Part shown: in pieces, positions 24,768-34,247 of the stretch
Position numbering within the stretch: the stretch's first letter is position 1
How the letters are laid out: every line of letters starts with the position of its first letter
Origin: Starkeya sp. ORNL1
GTDB lineage: Bacteria; Pseudomonadota; Alphaproteobacteria; Rhizobiales; Xanthobacteraceae
DNA length: 64,000 nt
NCBI RefSeq assembly: GCF_012971745.1
Contig: NZ_CP048834.1
Span: 3,968,001 to 4,032,000, forward strand
Direction: 5' to 3'
The notes under the pieces: generated by a model
The model's input: only the letters and a program-made list of their open reading frames with translations
The model's database searches: none
Told to the model about the DNA's origin: nothing
Position numbers and translations under genes: made by a program

Positions 24768-24795
24768 GTGCCGTCCGGTGAGTGCGCCGGCTGGC

Positions 24796-24811
24796 TGTGC
24801 CGTTCGTGACT
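24796..24811. promoter_or_regulatory. TGTG-N8-CACA-like operator S2, plus-strand chaperone unit
   Basis: TGTGCCGTTCGTGACT, sharing the pattern TGTGCCGTNCGTGAC with S1. Centred 83 bp before the ATG at 24887, almost the same distance as S4 from its divergent gene. Confidence 0.5.
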
Positions 24812-24886
24812 TTGACGATTCGAACCGGTGGCATGATCCGCCGCGAAGGGGGGCACCGGCGGCGGTGCGCCGGAGGCATCGGGATC

Positions 24887-25552
24887 ATGGAGCCTGTCTT
24901 AACGCTTTCGCTCGGCCGGCCGACCAGCGGCGGCGTTCCGGGAGCGATGCTCGCGGGGTCCTCGCCGGCGGACATCGAGCGACAGCTCGGGCAAGCCCTG
25001 GCCGACTTCACCCGGCGTGTGGGCGCTGGCGATATCGGTGCGCGCGCTGCGCTGGAGCTGATCCCGGTCCGCGGCGAACAGCTGCTTGCGGAGATTTCGT
25101 TCGAACTCGCCGAGCGCATGGCGGGCGAGGCGGAAAGACCTGTCGAAGTCGGCAACAGCGCCCTGGCTGAAAGGCATGCCCTCGCGCCGATCGCCTATGA
25201 GCTGGCGGGCGAGATGGTCGAAGGCGGCCGGTTCCGTGAGGTCGTGGTGCTGCTCTGCGCCATTGCCGGGCTTCCCGGCGGCGAGTTCGACGGCCTGCTC
25301 GGGCTAGCGGTCTGTGCATTGCGGCTCGGCCGGCCCGAAGTGGCGCTGGCGCTCGCCCAGGAATGCCTGAAGCGCGATCCGCGGCACCCGCGCGCCTGCT
25401 GCATCGCCGCCCATTGCGAATTGAAGCGCGGCGATCGCCGCACCGCACAGCATTATTTCGCGCTCGCCGCCCGTGTGGCGCGCACCCGTCCGGAATTCCG
25501 CGAGGATCTGCGCTCGGCGCAGCGCGCCCTCCTCCTCATGCATCTCGCCTGA
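24887..25552 (+). CDS. TPR protein, SycD/LcrH-like type III chaperone (paralog 3)
   Basis: 221 residues from the ATG 10 bp after GGAGG; two earlier in-frame starts would add an Arg-rich leader and were rejected. After a 90-residue N-terminal region come TPR-like repeats: LLGLAVCALRLGRPEVALALAQ and CCIAAHCELKRGDRRTAQHY. The first gene of the plus-strand half of the locus, it is followed 27 bp on by another TPR gene. It probably acts as a chaperone for an early or middle substrate. The client is unknown. Confidence 0.6.
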   Translation: MEPVLTLSLGRPTSGGVPGAMLAGSSPADIERQLGQALADFTRRVGAGDIGARAALELIPVRGEQLLAEISFELAERMAGEAERPVEVGNSALAERHALAPIAYELAGEMVEGGRFREVVVLLCAIAGLPGGEFDGLLGLAVCALRLGRPEVALALAQECLKRDPRHPRACCIAAHCELKRGDRRTAQHYFALAARVARTRPEFREDLRSAQRALLLMHLA

Positions 25553-25579
25553 TGCACCCTTACCCGTGAGCGGATAGCG

Positions 25580-25939
25580 ATGATCTCCGAGGCTTTCGAG
25601 ACCGAAGATGTGCGGCTGCTGACCGACATTGGCTTTATCGCCCTGTCGCGCGGGCTCGACACGCACGCCACCGCCATCTTTGAAGGGGTGCGGGCGCTGC
25701 GTCCGCGGCAGGAGGCCGGTCCACTCGGGCTTGCTCTGGTGCACATGTTCCGCGGCGAGCTCGATCAGGCGGTCGCCGGCCTCAGGGCGCTGCCGCCGAG
25801 CGACGCCGCGCTCACCTTCCTCGGCATCGCACTGTCGCGCCAGGGCGCGCAGGCCGAGGCCCGCGACATCCTCGCCGATGTCATCGCCACCGCCCCCGAC
25901 ACCCCGTTTGCGGTGTTGGCCCGGGAGGCGCTCGGCTGA
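25580..25939 (+). CDS. Small TPR protein, YscG/SctG-like needle chaperone candidate
   Basis: 119 residues, the size of YscG and PscG, made of TPR-like helix pairs only (IGFIALSRGLDTHATAIFEG, GLALVHMFRGELDQAVAGLR, FLGIALSRQGAQAEARDILA). In Ysc systems YscG wraps the C-terminal helix of the needle subunit with the help of YscE. A YscE-like gene does lie directly before the needle gene at 39066, so a YscG-like partner is expected, and this is the best match in size and content. HrpB1/HrpK-type TPR proteins are an alternative. Confidence 0.6.
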   Translation: MISEAFETEDVRLLTDIGFIALSRGLDTHATAIFEGVRALRPRQEAGPLGLALVHMFRGELDQAVAGLRALPPSDAALTFLGIALSRQGAQAEARDILADVIATAPDTPFAVLAREALG

Positions 25940-25943
25940 CCGT

Positions 25944-25959
25944 TGTGCCGTACGGCACA
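25944..25959. promoter_or_regulatory. Perfect TGTG-N8-CACA operator S3, before the sctI-U operon
   Basis: TGTGCCGTACGGCACA, a perfect 16-bp palindrome, centred 72 bp before the sctI start. It is the best copy in the window and heads the twelve-gene apparatus operon. It begins five bases after the preceding stop codon, so it cannot be coding constraint. Confidence 0.7.
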
Positions 25960-26023
25960 CAAGCGGAGCGGCCGGCATAGGATGCTCGCACGGCGGGGTT
26001 TGCCTCGTTGGGGGAGAGATCAC

Positions 26024-26542
26024 ATGGCCTCGGTGCCTTCGGCTTATCTTGGCCCATCGGCGGTAACGCGCGGCGTCAGTCTCGACAGCGCGCTCGACGG
26101 CGCCCATTCGGTGCAGCGGGTTGCCGCCTTCGATGCGGCCATGGCACGCCAGTCCGGCCAGGCGGCAGCCATGCAGCCGGTGCAAGCGGTCGCTCCGGCG
26201 AGCGCGGCGGATCCGGCGCAGGCCCCGACGTCGGCGAAGCCGGTGCAGGCGAACGAGGGCACCGACGCGGTGCGGGCGCGCCGGGCACTCGAACTCGACG
26301 GCGCCACCAGCGCCAAGCCGGCCAATGGCGACATGATCCTCAATGGCCTCCAGCATTTGCGCGGCGAGTTCAACTCCCGCATCTCCAAGGTGAACGAGGC
26401 GCTGGCGTCGAACGGCATCGACACCAAGACGCTGTTCGCCATGCAGGTCGAGGTGGTGAACTTCACCATGCTGGTCGACATGACCTCGAAGCTCACCGGC
26501 AAGTCGACGCAGACCTTCGACAGCCTGATGAAGGGCCAGTAG
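26024..26542 (+). CDS. sctI: Type III secretion inner rod protein SctI
   Basis: 172 residues from the ATG after GGGGAGAG. The N-terminal 100 residues are Ala/Ser/Gln-rich and disordered, longer than in YscI. The last 70 residues fit the SctI/YscI rod helix: a helix with MILNGLQHLRGEFNSRISKV, then FAMQVEVVNFTMLVDMTSKL and a KSTQTFDSLMKGQ tail. SctI is secreted early and links the export apparatus to the needle inside the basal body. It is followed by sctJ after 9 bp, as in Ysc-type operons. Confidence 0.88.
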   Translation: MASVPSAYLGPSAVTRGVSLDSALDGAHSVQRVAAFDAAMARQSGQAAAMQPVQAVAPASAADPAQAPTSAKPVQANEGTDAVRARRALELDGATSAKPANGDMILNGLQHLRGEFNSRISKVNEALASNGIDTKTLFAMQVEVVNFTMLVDMTSKLTGKSTQTFDSLMKGQ

Positions 26543-26551
26543 CGGTCCGCC

Positions 26552-27397
26552 ATGACGAGCCATCCGATGCGCCCACGCGAGGCGGCCAAATGGCGCCGCC
26601 CTGCGGTGAAAGCCGCTTTTCTCGCCATGGCGCTGGCGCTCGGCGCTTGCAAGGCCGACCTCTACACCAATCTCACCGAGGTCGACGCCAACCAGATGAT
26701 GGCCATCCTGCTGGCCAACGGCATCTCCGCCTCCAAGGCGCCAGTAGGCGAAGGCTTCACGGTGCAGGTGCAGGATGGCGACATGCTGCGCGCCATCTCG
26801 CTGCTCAATGAGCGCGGCTTTCCCAAGAGCACGCGCGATTCGATCGGCAAGGTGTTCGAGAAGAGCGGGATCATGTCCTCGCCCTTCGAGGAGCGGGTGC
26901 GCTACATCTATGCGCTCGGCGAGGAAGTCGCGCGCACGCTCAGCCAGATCGACGGCGTGGTCACCGCGCGCGTGCATATCGTGCTGCCGGAGGCGCCGAA
27001 GCTCGGCCAGACCATCAAGCCGTCCTCCGCCGCCATCTTCATCAAGCACCAGCCGGGCGTCGATCTCGACTTCCTGGTACCGCAGATCCGCCGCCTGGTC
27101 AGTTCCTCGATCGAAGGGCTCGACTATGCCGCGGTCACGGTGGTGCTGGTCGAGGCCGAGCCGATCCGCACACCGCTGGCCGCGGCGGCCGCGGTGTCGA
27201 CCGTCGAGGTGCTGCCGGGCGTCTCGATCCTGCAGAGCGACCAGGAGCGCTTCATGCAGTTCGCCTATGTCGGCGCCGGCGTGTTCGCGTTGCTGCTCAT
27301 CGGCAGCATTGCCGGCCTCATCGGCATGGTGCGCTCGCGTCCGCGCAAGCGTGGCGATGCCGGCCCCGGCGGGTCCGCGGTGATGGAGCCGTCCTGA
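26552..27397 (+). CDS. sctJ: Type III secretion inner-membrane ring lipoprotein SctJ
   Basis: 281 residues. The signal ends in LALGAC with lipidated Cys33, then DLYTNLTEVDANQMMAILL, the classic YscJ/PrgK/FliF N-terminal domain. A second domain carries QIDGVVTARVHIVLPEAP. A C-terminal membrane helix (about 238-262) is followed by a short basic tail. SctJ forms the inner ring of the inner-membrane platform with SctD. Its stop overlaps the sctK start (TGATG). Confidence 0.97.
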   Translation: MTSHPMRPREAAKWRRPAVKAAFLAMALALGACKADLYTNLTEVDANQMMAILLANGISASKAPVGEGFTVQVQDGDMLRAISLLNERGFPKSTRDSIGKVFEKSGIMSSPFEERVRYIYALGEEVARTLSQIDGVVTARVHIVLPEAPKLGQTIKPSSAAIFIKHQPGVDLDFLVPQIRRLVSSSIEGLDYAAVTVVLVEAEPIRTPLAAAAAVSTVEVLPGVSILQSDQERFMQFAYVGAGVFALLLIGSIAGLIGMVRSRPRKRGDAGPGGSAVMEPS

Positions 27398-28128
27398 TGG
27401 CGGCCGCCGCACACCCGGCAGCGCCGCCCGATGCGCGAGCAACCGGGCTCGCGGTGCGGCTCGCCGCCATGCTGGCGTCGCCGTTCGAGGCGTTTCCCGC
27501 CGCGGCCGCGGCGCTGGCGCCGCTCACGCCCGGCGAGTTGCGCAAGGCCGCCGCGCATCCTGCCTTAGCCCGGCCGCTCGGTCGCGCCGCCGGCAATGCG
27601 CTCGGCCTGCCGAAGGTGGTTCTGGGCGGTGAGACGCTGGCGCGCCTTGCCGATAGCCCGGCCCATCGGCTGGCGGCGCTGGTGCTGATGGAGCCGGCTC
27701 CCGCGGTACGCGCCGCCGGCACAGTGCTCGCGAGCGCCGTCGTGCATGGCAGGGTGATCCGCACCACGCTGCGCGCCGAGCGCGACCATATGCGCGCCGC
27801 GCTGGGCGATGAGGGTTTCGAGATCGCGACCCGCGAGGCGCCGATGCTGCACGCCTGCCTCGCCGGTCTCGACAGCCCCGCCGCGACTGCCGAACCGCTG
27901 CTCGGTGCGCTCGCGCCTGCCGAGGCCTCTGCACGCCTCGCGGCCTATGGCGTCGCGGTGCTGACCCGCTTCGCCGCCAGTGTCGAGCCGGCCTTCGCCA
28001 GCCTGCTGCCGCTGCGCTGGGTCGAAGAATACGCCGCTCCGGCAGCGGTGCCGAGCGAGATGCAGTGCACGCACATCGTCAAGCTGCTGCAGCGGAGGAT
28101 GCCGGCATGGTCGGCCACTATCGGCTGA
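27397..28128 (+). CDS. sctK: Type III secretion sorting platform protein SctK
   Basis: 243 residues, soluble, Ala/Leu/Arg-rich. The sequence is weakly conserved, as usual for SctK. The C-terminal section around [18 protein letters not shown] and the position between sctJ and sctL identify it. SctK links the cytoplasmic SctQ pods to the SctD ring. It starts inside the sctJ stop and overlaps sctL by 22 bp, so all three are translationally coupled. Confidence 0.8.
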   Translation: MAAAAHPAAPPDARATGLAVRLAAMLASPFEAFPAAAAALAPLTPGELRKAAAHPALARPLGRAAGNALGLPKVVLGGETLARLADSPAHRLAALVLMEPAPAVRAAGTVLASAVVHGRVIRTTLRAERDHMRAALGDEGFEIATREAPMLHACLAGLDSPAATAEPLLGALAPAEASARLAAYGVAVLTRFAASVEPAFASLLPLRWVEEYAAPAAVPSEMQCTHIVKLLQRRMPAWSATIG

Positions 28129-28763
28129 GCGAATTCGGCTTCGACCTGCCGGCCGGTGCGCACATCGTCGCGCCGGAGACGGTGCGCGCCGTGGAAGGCG
28201 CCACCGCCTTGATCGAGGCCGCCGAGGCCAAGGCCGCCGGCATCGTCAAGGATGCCGAGCAGGCCTATCAGGAGGAGCGCGAGCGCGGCTATCGCGACGG
28301 CCTCGCGAAAGCGCGGCTGGAAGCCTTCGAACGGCTGCTGCGCGAGAGCGCGACACTCGATGCCGAATTGCACCGGGTCGAGGGCGAGCTTTCCCGGCTG
28401 GTGCTGGCCTGCGTGCGCAAGCTGGTCGACGGCTTCGACGACCGTGCCAAGGCGGAAGCGACAGTGCGCAGCGCGCTGAAGCAGATGCGCCGCGAGAAGC
28501 GCGCCGAGCTGCGCGTCGCGCTCAGCCAGTATGGCCATTTCAGCGAGGCGATCGGCGCGATCACCGCGCAGTTCCCGGAAGTGGAGCTGATCGACGTGGT
28601 CGAGGATGCCGGGCTGGAAGCGCCGCGCGTCATCATCGAGACCGGGATCGGCCGGGTCGATGGCGATCTCGGCAGCAATATCGCCGAGCTGGAGGCGATC
28701 CTGCGTCGGGTGGTCGCCGGCGAAGAGGAAAGCGCGCCGCTGCCCGAGGCGGCAACGCCATGA
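28107..28763 (+). CDS. sctL: Type III secretion stator/ATPase regulator SctL
   Basis: 218 residues from the ATG after AGCGGAGG. The N-terminal third is followed by a charged helix ([20 protein letters not shown]) typical of the FliH/YscL/V-ATPase E-subunit fold. The C-terminal half has the globular FliH-type domain ([18 protein letters not shown]). SctL dimers hold the SctN hexamer and connect it to SctQ. Its stop overlaps the sctN start (ATGA). Confidence 0.9.
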   Translation: MVGHYRLSEFGFDLPAGAHIVAPETVRAVEGATALIEAAEAKAAGIVKDAEQAYQEERERGYRDGLAKARLEAFERLLRESATLDAELHRVEGELSRLVLACVRKLVDGFDDRAKAEATVRSALKQMRREKRAELRVALSQYGHFSEAIGAITAQFPEVELIDVVEDAGLEAPRVIIETGIGRVDGDLGSNIAELEAILRRVVAGEEESAPLPEAATP

Positions 28764-30160
28764 AGCCGCTTTCCGAGCCGGATTTCGCCGGCCCCGAGAC
28801 CCCGGCCGCCATCGAGGCGGAGCGTCGGCGGCGTATCGGCCAGCGCCTCGGCATCGCGGCCACGGCCTTGACCGGCGCCGCGGAGGGCTTCCGCCCGTTC
28901 GGCGCCACCGGGCGGGTGAAGAAGGTGGTCGGCACCATCATCCATGCCGCCGTTGCGGACGTGCAGGTCGGCGAGATCGTCGAACTCCATACCCGTTCCT
29001 CCGGCGCCCGCATCTTCGCCGAATGCGTCGGTTTCCTCGCCGACGAGGCGTTGCTGGCGCCCATCGGCGAGACCCAGGGCATCTCGCCGCGCACGGAGGT
29101 GCGCCGCACCGGACGGGTGCAGTCAGTCGGCGTCGGGCCGGGCCTGAAGGGCCGGGTGCTCGACGGGCTCGGCAATTTCATCGACGCCAAGACCGAGATC
29201 TTCGTTCCCGAGACCTATTACCCGGTCTATCGCGCGCCGCCGGATCCGATGAAGCGGCGCGTCATCGACACACCTTTGCCGCTGGGCCTGCGCGTGCTCG
29301 ATGGCCTTTTGACCTGCGGCGAGGGCCAGCGCATGGGCGTGTTCGCCGCGGCCGGTGGCGGCAAGTCGACGCTGCTTTCCATGCTGGTCAATGGCGCCGA
29401 GGTCGATGTCACCGTGCTGGCGCTGATCGGCGAGCGCGGCCGCGAGGTGCGCGAATTCCTCGAGCACGATCTCGGCCCGGAGGGGCTGGCGAAATCGGTG
29501 ATCGTGGTCGCCACCTCCGACCGCTCCTCGATGGAGCGCGCCAAGGCTGCCTTCGTCGCCACCGCGGTGGCGGAATATTTCCGCGACCAGGGACAGCGCG
29601 TGCTGTTCCTGATGGATTCGGTCACCCGCTTCGCCCGCGCGCAACGCGAGATCGGCCTTGCCGCCGGCGAGCCGCCAACCCGGCGCGGCTTCCCGCCTTC
29701 GGTGTTCGCCAACCTGCCGAAGCTGATGGAGCGCGTCGGCATGAACGACAAGGGCTCCATCACCGCGCTCTACACCGTGCTGGTCGAGGGCGACGACATG
29801 AACGAGCCGGTGGCGGACGAGACCCGCTCGATCCTCGACGGCCATATCATCCTCTCGCGCAAGCTGGCCTCGGCGAACCATTACCCGGCTATCGACGTGC
29901 TCGCCTCGAAGAGCCGCGTGATGGATGCGGTGACGACGCGGGAGCATCGCGACATGGCGCGCAAGGTGGTGTCGTGGCTCGCCACTTATGCGGACGTCGA
30001 ACTGCTGATCAAGGTCGGCGAATACAAGAAGGGCTCGGACGCCGAGGCCGACATCGCCATAGCCAAGATGAGCGCCATCAACCAGTTCCTGCGCCAGCGC
30101 ACCGATGAGTTCGACAGCTTCGACGCCATGCTCGGCAAGTTGCAGGGCCTGATGCGATGA
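28760..30160 (+). CDS. sctN: Type III secretion ATPase SctN
   Basis: 466 residues, normal for the family. An N-terminal beta-barrel (about 45-120) precedes the F1-like catalytic domain with Walker A AAGGGKST (197-204). The Walker B strand is [19 protein letters not shown], and the conserved [19 protein letters not shown] segment follows. A short C-terminal helical domain docks chaperones. It hydrolyses ATP to strip chaperones and unfold substrates at the SctV gate. Confidence 0.98.
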   Translation: MKPLSEPDFAGPETPAAIEAERRRRIGQRLGIAATALTGAAEGFRPFGATGRVKKVVGTIIHAAVADVQVGEIVELHTRSSGARIFAECVGFLADEALLAPIGETQGISPRTEVRRTGRVQSVGVGPGLKGRVLDGLGNFIDAKTEIFVPETYYPVYRAPPDPMKRRVIDTPLPLGLRVLDGLLTCGEGQRMGVFAAAGGGKSTLLSMLVNGAEVDVTVLALIGERGREVREFLEHDLGPEGLAKSVIVVATSDRSSMERAKAAFVATAVAEYFRDQGQRVLFLMDSVTRFARAQREIGLAAGEPPTRRGFPPSVFANLPKLMERVGMNDKGSITALYTVLVEGDDMNEPVADETRSILDGHIILSRKLASANHYPAIDVLASKSRVMDAVTTREHRDMARKVVSWLATYADVELLIKVGEYKKGSDAEADIAIAKMSAINQFLRQRTDEFDSFDAMLGKLQGLMR

Positions 30161-30173
30161 GAGGCCACACGCG

Positions 30174-30653
30174 ATGATCGGCCAGATCAAGGTGCTGCTC
30201 CGCATCAAGCAGCTGCGCGAGGAGCAGGCGTTCCGTGCGCTCCAGGCCAAGCGTGGCCAGGTGGCAGAGGCGCAGCAGCGCCTTGTCCGCGCCCGCGAGG
30301 TGGTGGCGGAGAGCGCAGCGAGCCTGCCGGCCCGCGAGGACGCCATCTATGCCGAGCTGCTCGGCAAGGTGGTCGAGCCCGACGCCTTCGACGAGGCCCG
30401 CGCCAAGGTGGTCGAGCTGGAGAAGGCCCACGCCCGCCTGAAGGACGAGGTGGAGCGCGCGGCCCATGTGCTGAGCCGGCTGGAGGAAGAGCTCCAGGCC
30501 GCGATCCGCGCGCACAACCTCGCGCTCAAGGCGCGCGACAAATACAACATCATCACCGACGAGCTGGTGCGCGAGGCGTTGGCGATCGTCGATGCCAAGG
30601 AAGAGGTCGAGATCGAGGACCTGTTCTCCCGCGGCAAGAAGGTGCCGGCATGA
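30174..30653 (+). CDS. sctO: Type III secretion central stalk protein SctO (YscO-like)
   Basis: 159 residues predicted to form one long antiparallel coiled coil with high Ala, Glu, Arg and Lys content. It starts with the YscO-type MIGQIKVLLRIKQLREEQA and has no globular part. Located between sctN and sctP, exactly where yscO and fliJ stand. It is the stalk connecting the ATPase to SctV, like F1 gamma. Confidence 0.9.
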   Translation: MIGQIKVLLRIKQLREEQAFRALQAKRGQVAEAQQRLVRAREVVAESAASLPAREDAIYAELLGKVVEPDAFDEARAKVVELEKAHARLKDEVERAAHVLSRLEEELQAAIRAHNLALKARDKYNIITDELVREALAIVDAKEEVEIEDLFSRGKKVPA

Positions 30654-31402
30654 CGCGCATCGGACCGCACAATCCCGGACAGGCGAGCGCGGGCGCGCTG
30701 CAGAACGGTGCCCCCTCCTTCGATCCCGGCCGCCTGCCGGCGCGCGAGCGCCGGCAGCACGAGGACGGCCTCGGCTCCGGCATCGGCCATCAGCTCGGCC
30801 AGGACCATCACGGTGCGCTGCGCGACGGTGCCTCGCGGCATGGCACGCCGCCGCACAGCCAGGGCGCCTTCGAGGAAAGCCTGCGCCGCGCGCTCAGCGA
30901 GAGCGGGCAGGAGGCCGAGCGCGGCCGGGCCGGCGCGCGGGACCGCGACACCGACGACGAGGCGACGGGTGTCGATCCCGGTCAGCTGCGCCTGCTGGCG
31001 CAGGTCGAACGGCCAAGTGGCTTCGCGCTGATGCCGCAGCCGGCCGCGCCGGCGCCGGCTCCCAGCGAGGCCGCGGCCCGGGTCGAGGCGCTGGCCGTGC
31101 GCGTCGAGCAGGCGGTGCGCGCCGAGACGGCGCTGGCGCCCGGCCAGCCGATCGCGCTGCGGCTCGATCTCGGCGACATGGTGCCGGGGCTTTCCGCCCT
31201 CACCGTGGAGATGACGGCCGACGGCATCGACGTCACGCTCACGCGCTCGACCGGTCCGGCTTCCGAGGAACTGGTGCGCGCGGCGCAGATGCTGGCGGAG
31301 CGGCTGCAAGCGCGCTTCGCCCGCCGCCAAGTCCGGGTGTTCGACGTACGGGTGCTCGACGCCCCGGCAGCGCCGCGTGAACCTTCGGGGGATGCCGCGT
31401 GA
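30650..31402 (+). CDS. sctP: Type III secretion needle-length and substrate-switch protein SctP
   Basis: 250 residues. The first 120 are low-complexity (Gly, Gln, His, Arg, Asp) and likely disordered. The C-terminal part (about 140-240) is the compact FliK/YscP T3S4-type domain (VEMTADGIDVTLTRSTGPA and a last helix with LAERLQARFARRQVRVFD). SctP is secreted, sets needle length and acts on SctU to switch export to translocators. The assignment rests on position between sctO and sctQ and on the C-terminal pattern. Confidence 0.75.
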   Translation: MTRIGPHNPGQASAGALQNGAPSFDPGRLPARERRQHEDGLGSGIGHQLGQDHHGALRDGASRHGTPPHSQGAFEESLRRALSESGQEAERGRAGARDRDTDDEATGVDPGQLRLLAQVERPSGFALMPQPAAPAPAPSEAAARVEALAVRVEQAVRAETALAPGQPIALRLDLGDMVPGLSALTVEMTADGIDVTLTRSTGPASEELVRAAQMLAERLQARFARRQVRVFDVRVLDAPAAPREPSGDAA

Positions 31403-32430
31403 GGGTCGAACCGTTCGTACCGCCGCAGCTCTGGACCACGCCCGGCCGCGAGGCGCTGTGGAATGCCATGCTCAGCCATTCCGGCGCGCCGTTGCCGCTC
31501 GCCGCGCGCGGCACGGCGGCGATGTTCGTGCCGACAGAGCCGCCGGCGCCGCAGAGCTGGGCGATCTCGCTGCTGCCGGAGCGGGCGCCGCATCTGGTGG
31601 TCGTGGTCGACAGCTTCCCGTTCCGCGCGCTGTTCGGAGCCGAGCTGACCGCGAGCGCGGTCCCTGACCTGCCGCCGGCGCTGCATGTCGCACTGGTCGA
31701 GGGCATGGTGGCGGCGGTGCGCAATGTACTGCCGCCCGGCCTGATCGGCGAGGTGCAGGTGCTCGGCTTCGGCTCCGCCGGCGAGCTTGCCGGGCGCACC
31801 GAGCCGGCCGGGCTCGCATGGTTCGCGGTGAGCGTCGCCGGCATTGCGCAGGAGCCGGTGGAGCTGCGGGTCGGCTGCGCCCGCGACGCGCTGCTCGCCG
31901 CCCTGTTGGCGCTGGAGCCGCAGGCCCGGACCGCATGGAGCGGCCTCGCCAGGCGTCTGACAGAGACCGGGCATTTCACCCTTGGTGCGCTGACGCTGAG
32001 CCGGGCCGAACTTGCTTCCCTCGTTCCCGGGGCGCTGGCGGTCTTCCCGCCGGCTCCCGCGGACACCGCAACGCTGCGCACTGGCGCTGCGCTCTACCGC
32101 TTCGCCCGTACCGAGGGCGGCTGGCAGTGCCGCGCCCGTGAGCCCGCCCGGCAGAACCGCACCCGACTTCAAGGATCGGCCATGAGCACCGACGACAGCC
32201 GCCCGCCGCTCCTCATCGATGTCGATTTCGATCTCGGCAGCGTCACCGTGCCGATCGGCGAGATCGAGAGCTGGCAACCCGGCGCGGTGGTGCCGCTGGC
32301 CCCGCCGGCGCCGACCCGCGGGCTGGAGGTGACGATCCGCATCAATGGCCAGGTGGTGGGCAGCGGCGATCTCGTCACCATCGACGAGCGGCCGGCGGTG
32401 CGCATTTCGCGCCTCGCGCTCGGCGCCTGA
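31399..32430 (+). CDS. sctQ: Type III secretion cytoplasmic C-ring protein SctQ, with internal start for SctQ-C
   Basis: 343 residues from GTG overlapping the sctP stop. The C-terminal SPOA domain (about 265-343; VDFDLGSVTVPIGEIESW and the end with VRISRLALGA) is clear; a first, weaker SPOA domain lies around 180-250. An internal ATG at 32182 (Met262) follows AAGGATCGGCC, a good ribosome binding site, and would give an 82-residue C-terminal fragment. In Yersinia, Salmonella and Shigella such an SctQ-C product is made and joins full-length SctQ in the sorting platform pods. Confidence 0.9.
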   Translation: MRVEPFVPPQLWTTPGREALWNAMLSHSGAPLPLAARGTAAMFVPTEPPAPQSWAISLLPERAPHLVVVVDSFPFRALFGAELTASAVPDLPPALHVALVEGMVAAVRNVLPPGLIGEVQVLGFGSAGELAGRTEPAGLAWFAVSVAGIAQEPVELRVGCARDALLAALLALEPQARTAWSGLARRLTETGHFTLGALTLSRAELASLVPGALAVFPPAPADTATLRTGAALYRFARTEGGWQCRAREPARQNRTRLQGSAMSTDDSRPPLLIDVDFDLGSVTVPIGEIESWQPGAVVPLAPPAPTRGLEVTIRINGQVVGSGDLVTIDERPAVRISRLALGA

Positions 32431-32455
32431 GACGAGAGGCCAGCCGGAGCCGCCG

Positions 32456-33097
32456 ATGGTCGATCCGTTAAACCTGATCCTGGTGCTGGCGATCGCGGCC
32501 CTGATGCCTTTCCTCGCCGTGGTCGCCACCGCCTACACCAAGCTCTCGGTGGTGTTCCTGCTGGTGCGCAATGCGCTCGGCGTGCAGCAGATCCCGCCGA
32601 ACATGGCGCTGAACGCGCTCGCCATCATCCTCTCCGGCTACATCATGGCGCCGGTGGCGGTGCAGACCTATGACATCCTCTCCACCGGCCAATACACCTT
32701 CACCACCGCCGACGGCATGCGCCAGGCCTATGAGGCCGGCCGCGGGCCGCTCGCCGGCTTCCTCAACCGGCATGCCGGCGAACGCGAGAAGCTGTTCTTC
32801 ATCGAGGCGGCGAAGACGCTGTGGCCGAAGGAGATGGCCGACAAGCTCGACCATGAGAGCATCGCCGTGGTGCTGCCGGCCTTCACGGTGACGCAGCTGC
32901 GCGAGGCATTCGAGATCGGCTTCCTGCTCTATCTCCCATTCATCGCCATCGACCTCATTGTCTCCAACATCCTGCTCGCCATGGGCATGATGATGGTTAG
33001 CCCGCTAACAATATCGCTGCCCTTCAAGCTGTTCCTGTTCGTCATGATCGACGGCTGGTCGCGGCTGATCCTCGGGCTGGTCAAGACCTATATGTGA
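32456..33097 (+). CDS. sctR: Type III secretion export apparatus protein SctR
   Basis: 213 residues, four membrane helices. Signature stretches include TAYTKLSVVFLLVRNALG, the conserved QIPPNMALNALAIILS, and MGMMMVSPLTISLPFKLFLF near the end. Five copies of SctR with SctS and SctT form the entry portal of the export channel. Followed by sctS, sctT and sctU in the canonical order. Confidence 0.98.
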   Translation: MVDPLNLILVLAIAALMPFLAVVATAYTKLSVVFLLVRNALGVQQIPPNMALNALAIILSGYIMAPVAVQTYDILSTGQYTFTTADGMRQAYEAGRGPLAGFLNRHAGEREKLFFIEAAKTLWPKEMADKLDHESIAVVLPAFTVTQLREAFEIGFLLYLPFIAIDLIVSNILLAMGMMMVSPLTISLPFKLFLFVMIDGWSRLILGLVKTYM

Positions 33098-33106
33098 GGA
33101 CGCGCC

Positions 33107-33373
33107 ATGACCCCCGAGACCGCACTGCACGCCATCACCGAATCCATGATGCTGGTGATGCTGCTCTCGCTGCCGCCGATCCTGGTCGCTTCGGTGGTCG
33201 GCATCGGCATCAGCCTGTTGCAGGCGCTGACCCAGGTGCAGGAACAGACCGTCTCCTTCGCCATCAAGCTGATCGCGGTGGCCGCGACCATCGCCGCCAT
33301 GTCCAGCCTGCTCGGCAGCGAGATGATGAACTACACGCTGCGCCTGTTCGACGATTTCCCGAGCATGACCTGA
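33107..33373 (+). CDS. sctS: Type III secretion export apparatus protein SctS
   Basis: 88 residues with two membrane helices (MLVMLLSLPPILVASVVGI and IKLIAVAATIAAMSSLLG) and the family loop SLLQALTQVQEQTVSFAIKL. Four copies close the lateral side of the SctR5-T1 export gate. Confidence 0.98.
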   Translation: MTPETALHAITESMMLVMLLSLPPILVASVVGIGISLLQALTQVQEQTVSFAIKLIAVAATIAAMSSLLGSEMMNYTLRLFDDFPSMT

Positions 33374-33389
33374 CGCGCGCGGGGCCGGG

Positions 33390-34247
33390 ATGAACGAGCT
33401 GCGCGAGACCATCCTGTTCTTCTTCCGGACGTTCGACCGGGAGTTCATCGCGCTGTTCCTCACCATTCCGCGGATCTATGCGTTCCTGGAGACGGCACAG
33501 CTGCTGAACTCCTCGGCGGTGCCGCGGCTGACCCGGACGGTGGCGATCCTCTCGCTCGCCATCGCCGCGGTGCCGATCAACATGGTGCACGCCGAAGCCT
33601 TCGACCGCTCGGTCGCCTCGATCGCCCTGCTGGTGGTGAAGGAGGGCGTGATCGGCTTCGTGCTGGGCTATCTGGTCGGCTGGATCTTCTGGGCGGTGCA
33701 ATCGGCCGGCGCGCTGATCGACAACCAGCGCGGCGCCGCCATCGCCGCCTCGATCGACCCGATGCAGGGGCAGGAGACCTCGCCGCTCGGCATCCTGTTC
33801 TCGCAGGCCTTCTTCGCCTATGTCTACGCCGCCGGCGTCATATTGCCGGTGCTCGGGCTGCTCTATCAGTCCTATGCGATCTGGCCGGCGACCGTCGTCA
33901 TGCCCGCCATCGCGCCGAACTTCCCGGAACTGGTGCTCGGCTTCACCGACCAGGCGATGCGCCTCGTCCTGGTGCTGGCCGGGCCGATCGTCGCGGTGAT
34001 GTTCCTCGCCGAATTCGCCCTCGCCATCGTCAGCCGCTTCGCGCCGCAGGTGCAGGTCTTCATTCTGGCCATGCCGATCAAGAGCGGCCTCGCCATCTTC
34101 ATGCTGATCTTCTATTTCTCGGTGTTGCTGCCGCACGCGGCCGACCAGATGCTGTTCGTCACCGATGTCATCGGTCGGCTGCGCTCCGTGGTCGATCCCG
34201 GCGGACCGCTGCTGCTGCCGAACGGCATCATCCAGGGCAATCCCTGA
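33390..34247 (+). CDS. sctT: Type III secretion export apparatus protein SctT
   Basis: 285 residues with about six to eight membrane segments. It contains the family stretch SAGALIDNQRGAAIAASIDP and MPIKSGLAIFMLIFYFSVL. SctT is the single subunit of the SctRST export gate. Its stop overlaps the sctU start (TGATG), a conserved coupling. Confidence 0.97.
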   Translation: MNELRETILFFFRTFDREFIALFLTIPRIYAFLETAQLLNSSAVPRLTRTVAILSLAIAAVPINMVHAEAFDRSVASIALLVVKEGVIGFVLGYLVGWIFWAVQSAGALIDNQRGAAIAASIDPMQGQETSPLGILFSQAFFAYVYAAGVILPVLGLLYQSYAIWPATVVMPAIAPNFPELVLGFTDQAMRLVLVLAGPIVAVMFLAEFALAIVSRFAPQVQVFILAMPIKSGLAIFMLIFYFSVLLPHAADQMLFVTDVIGRLRSVVDPGGPLLLPNGIIQGNP

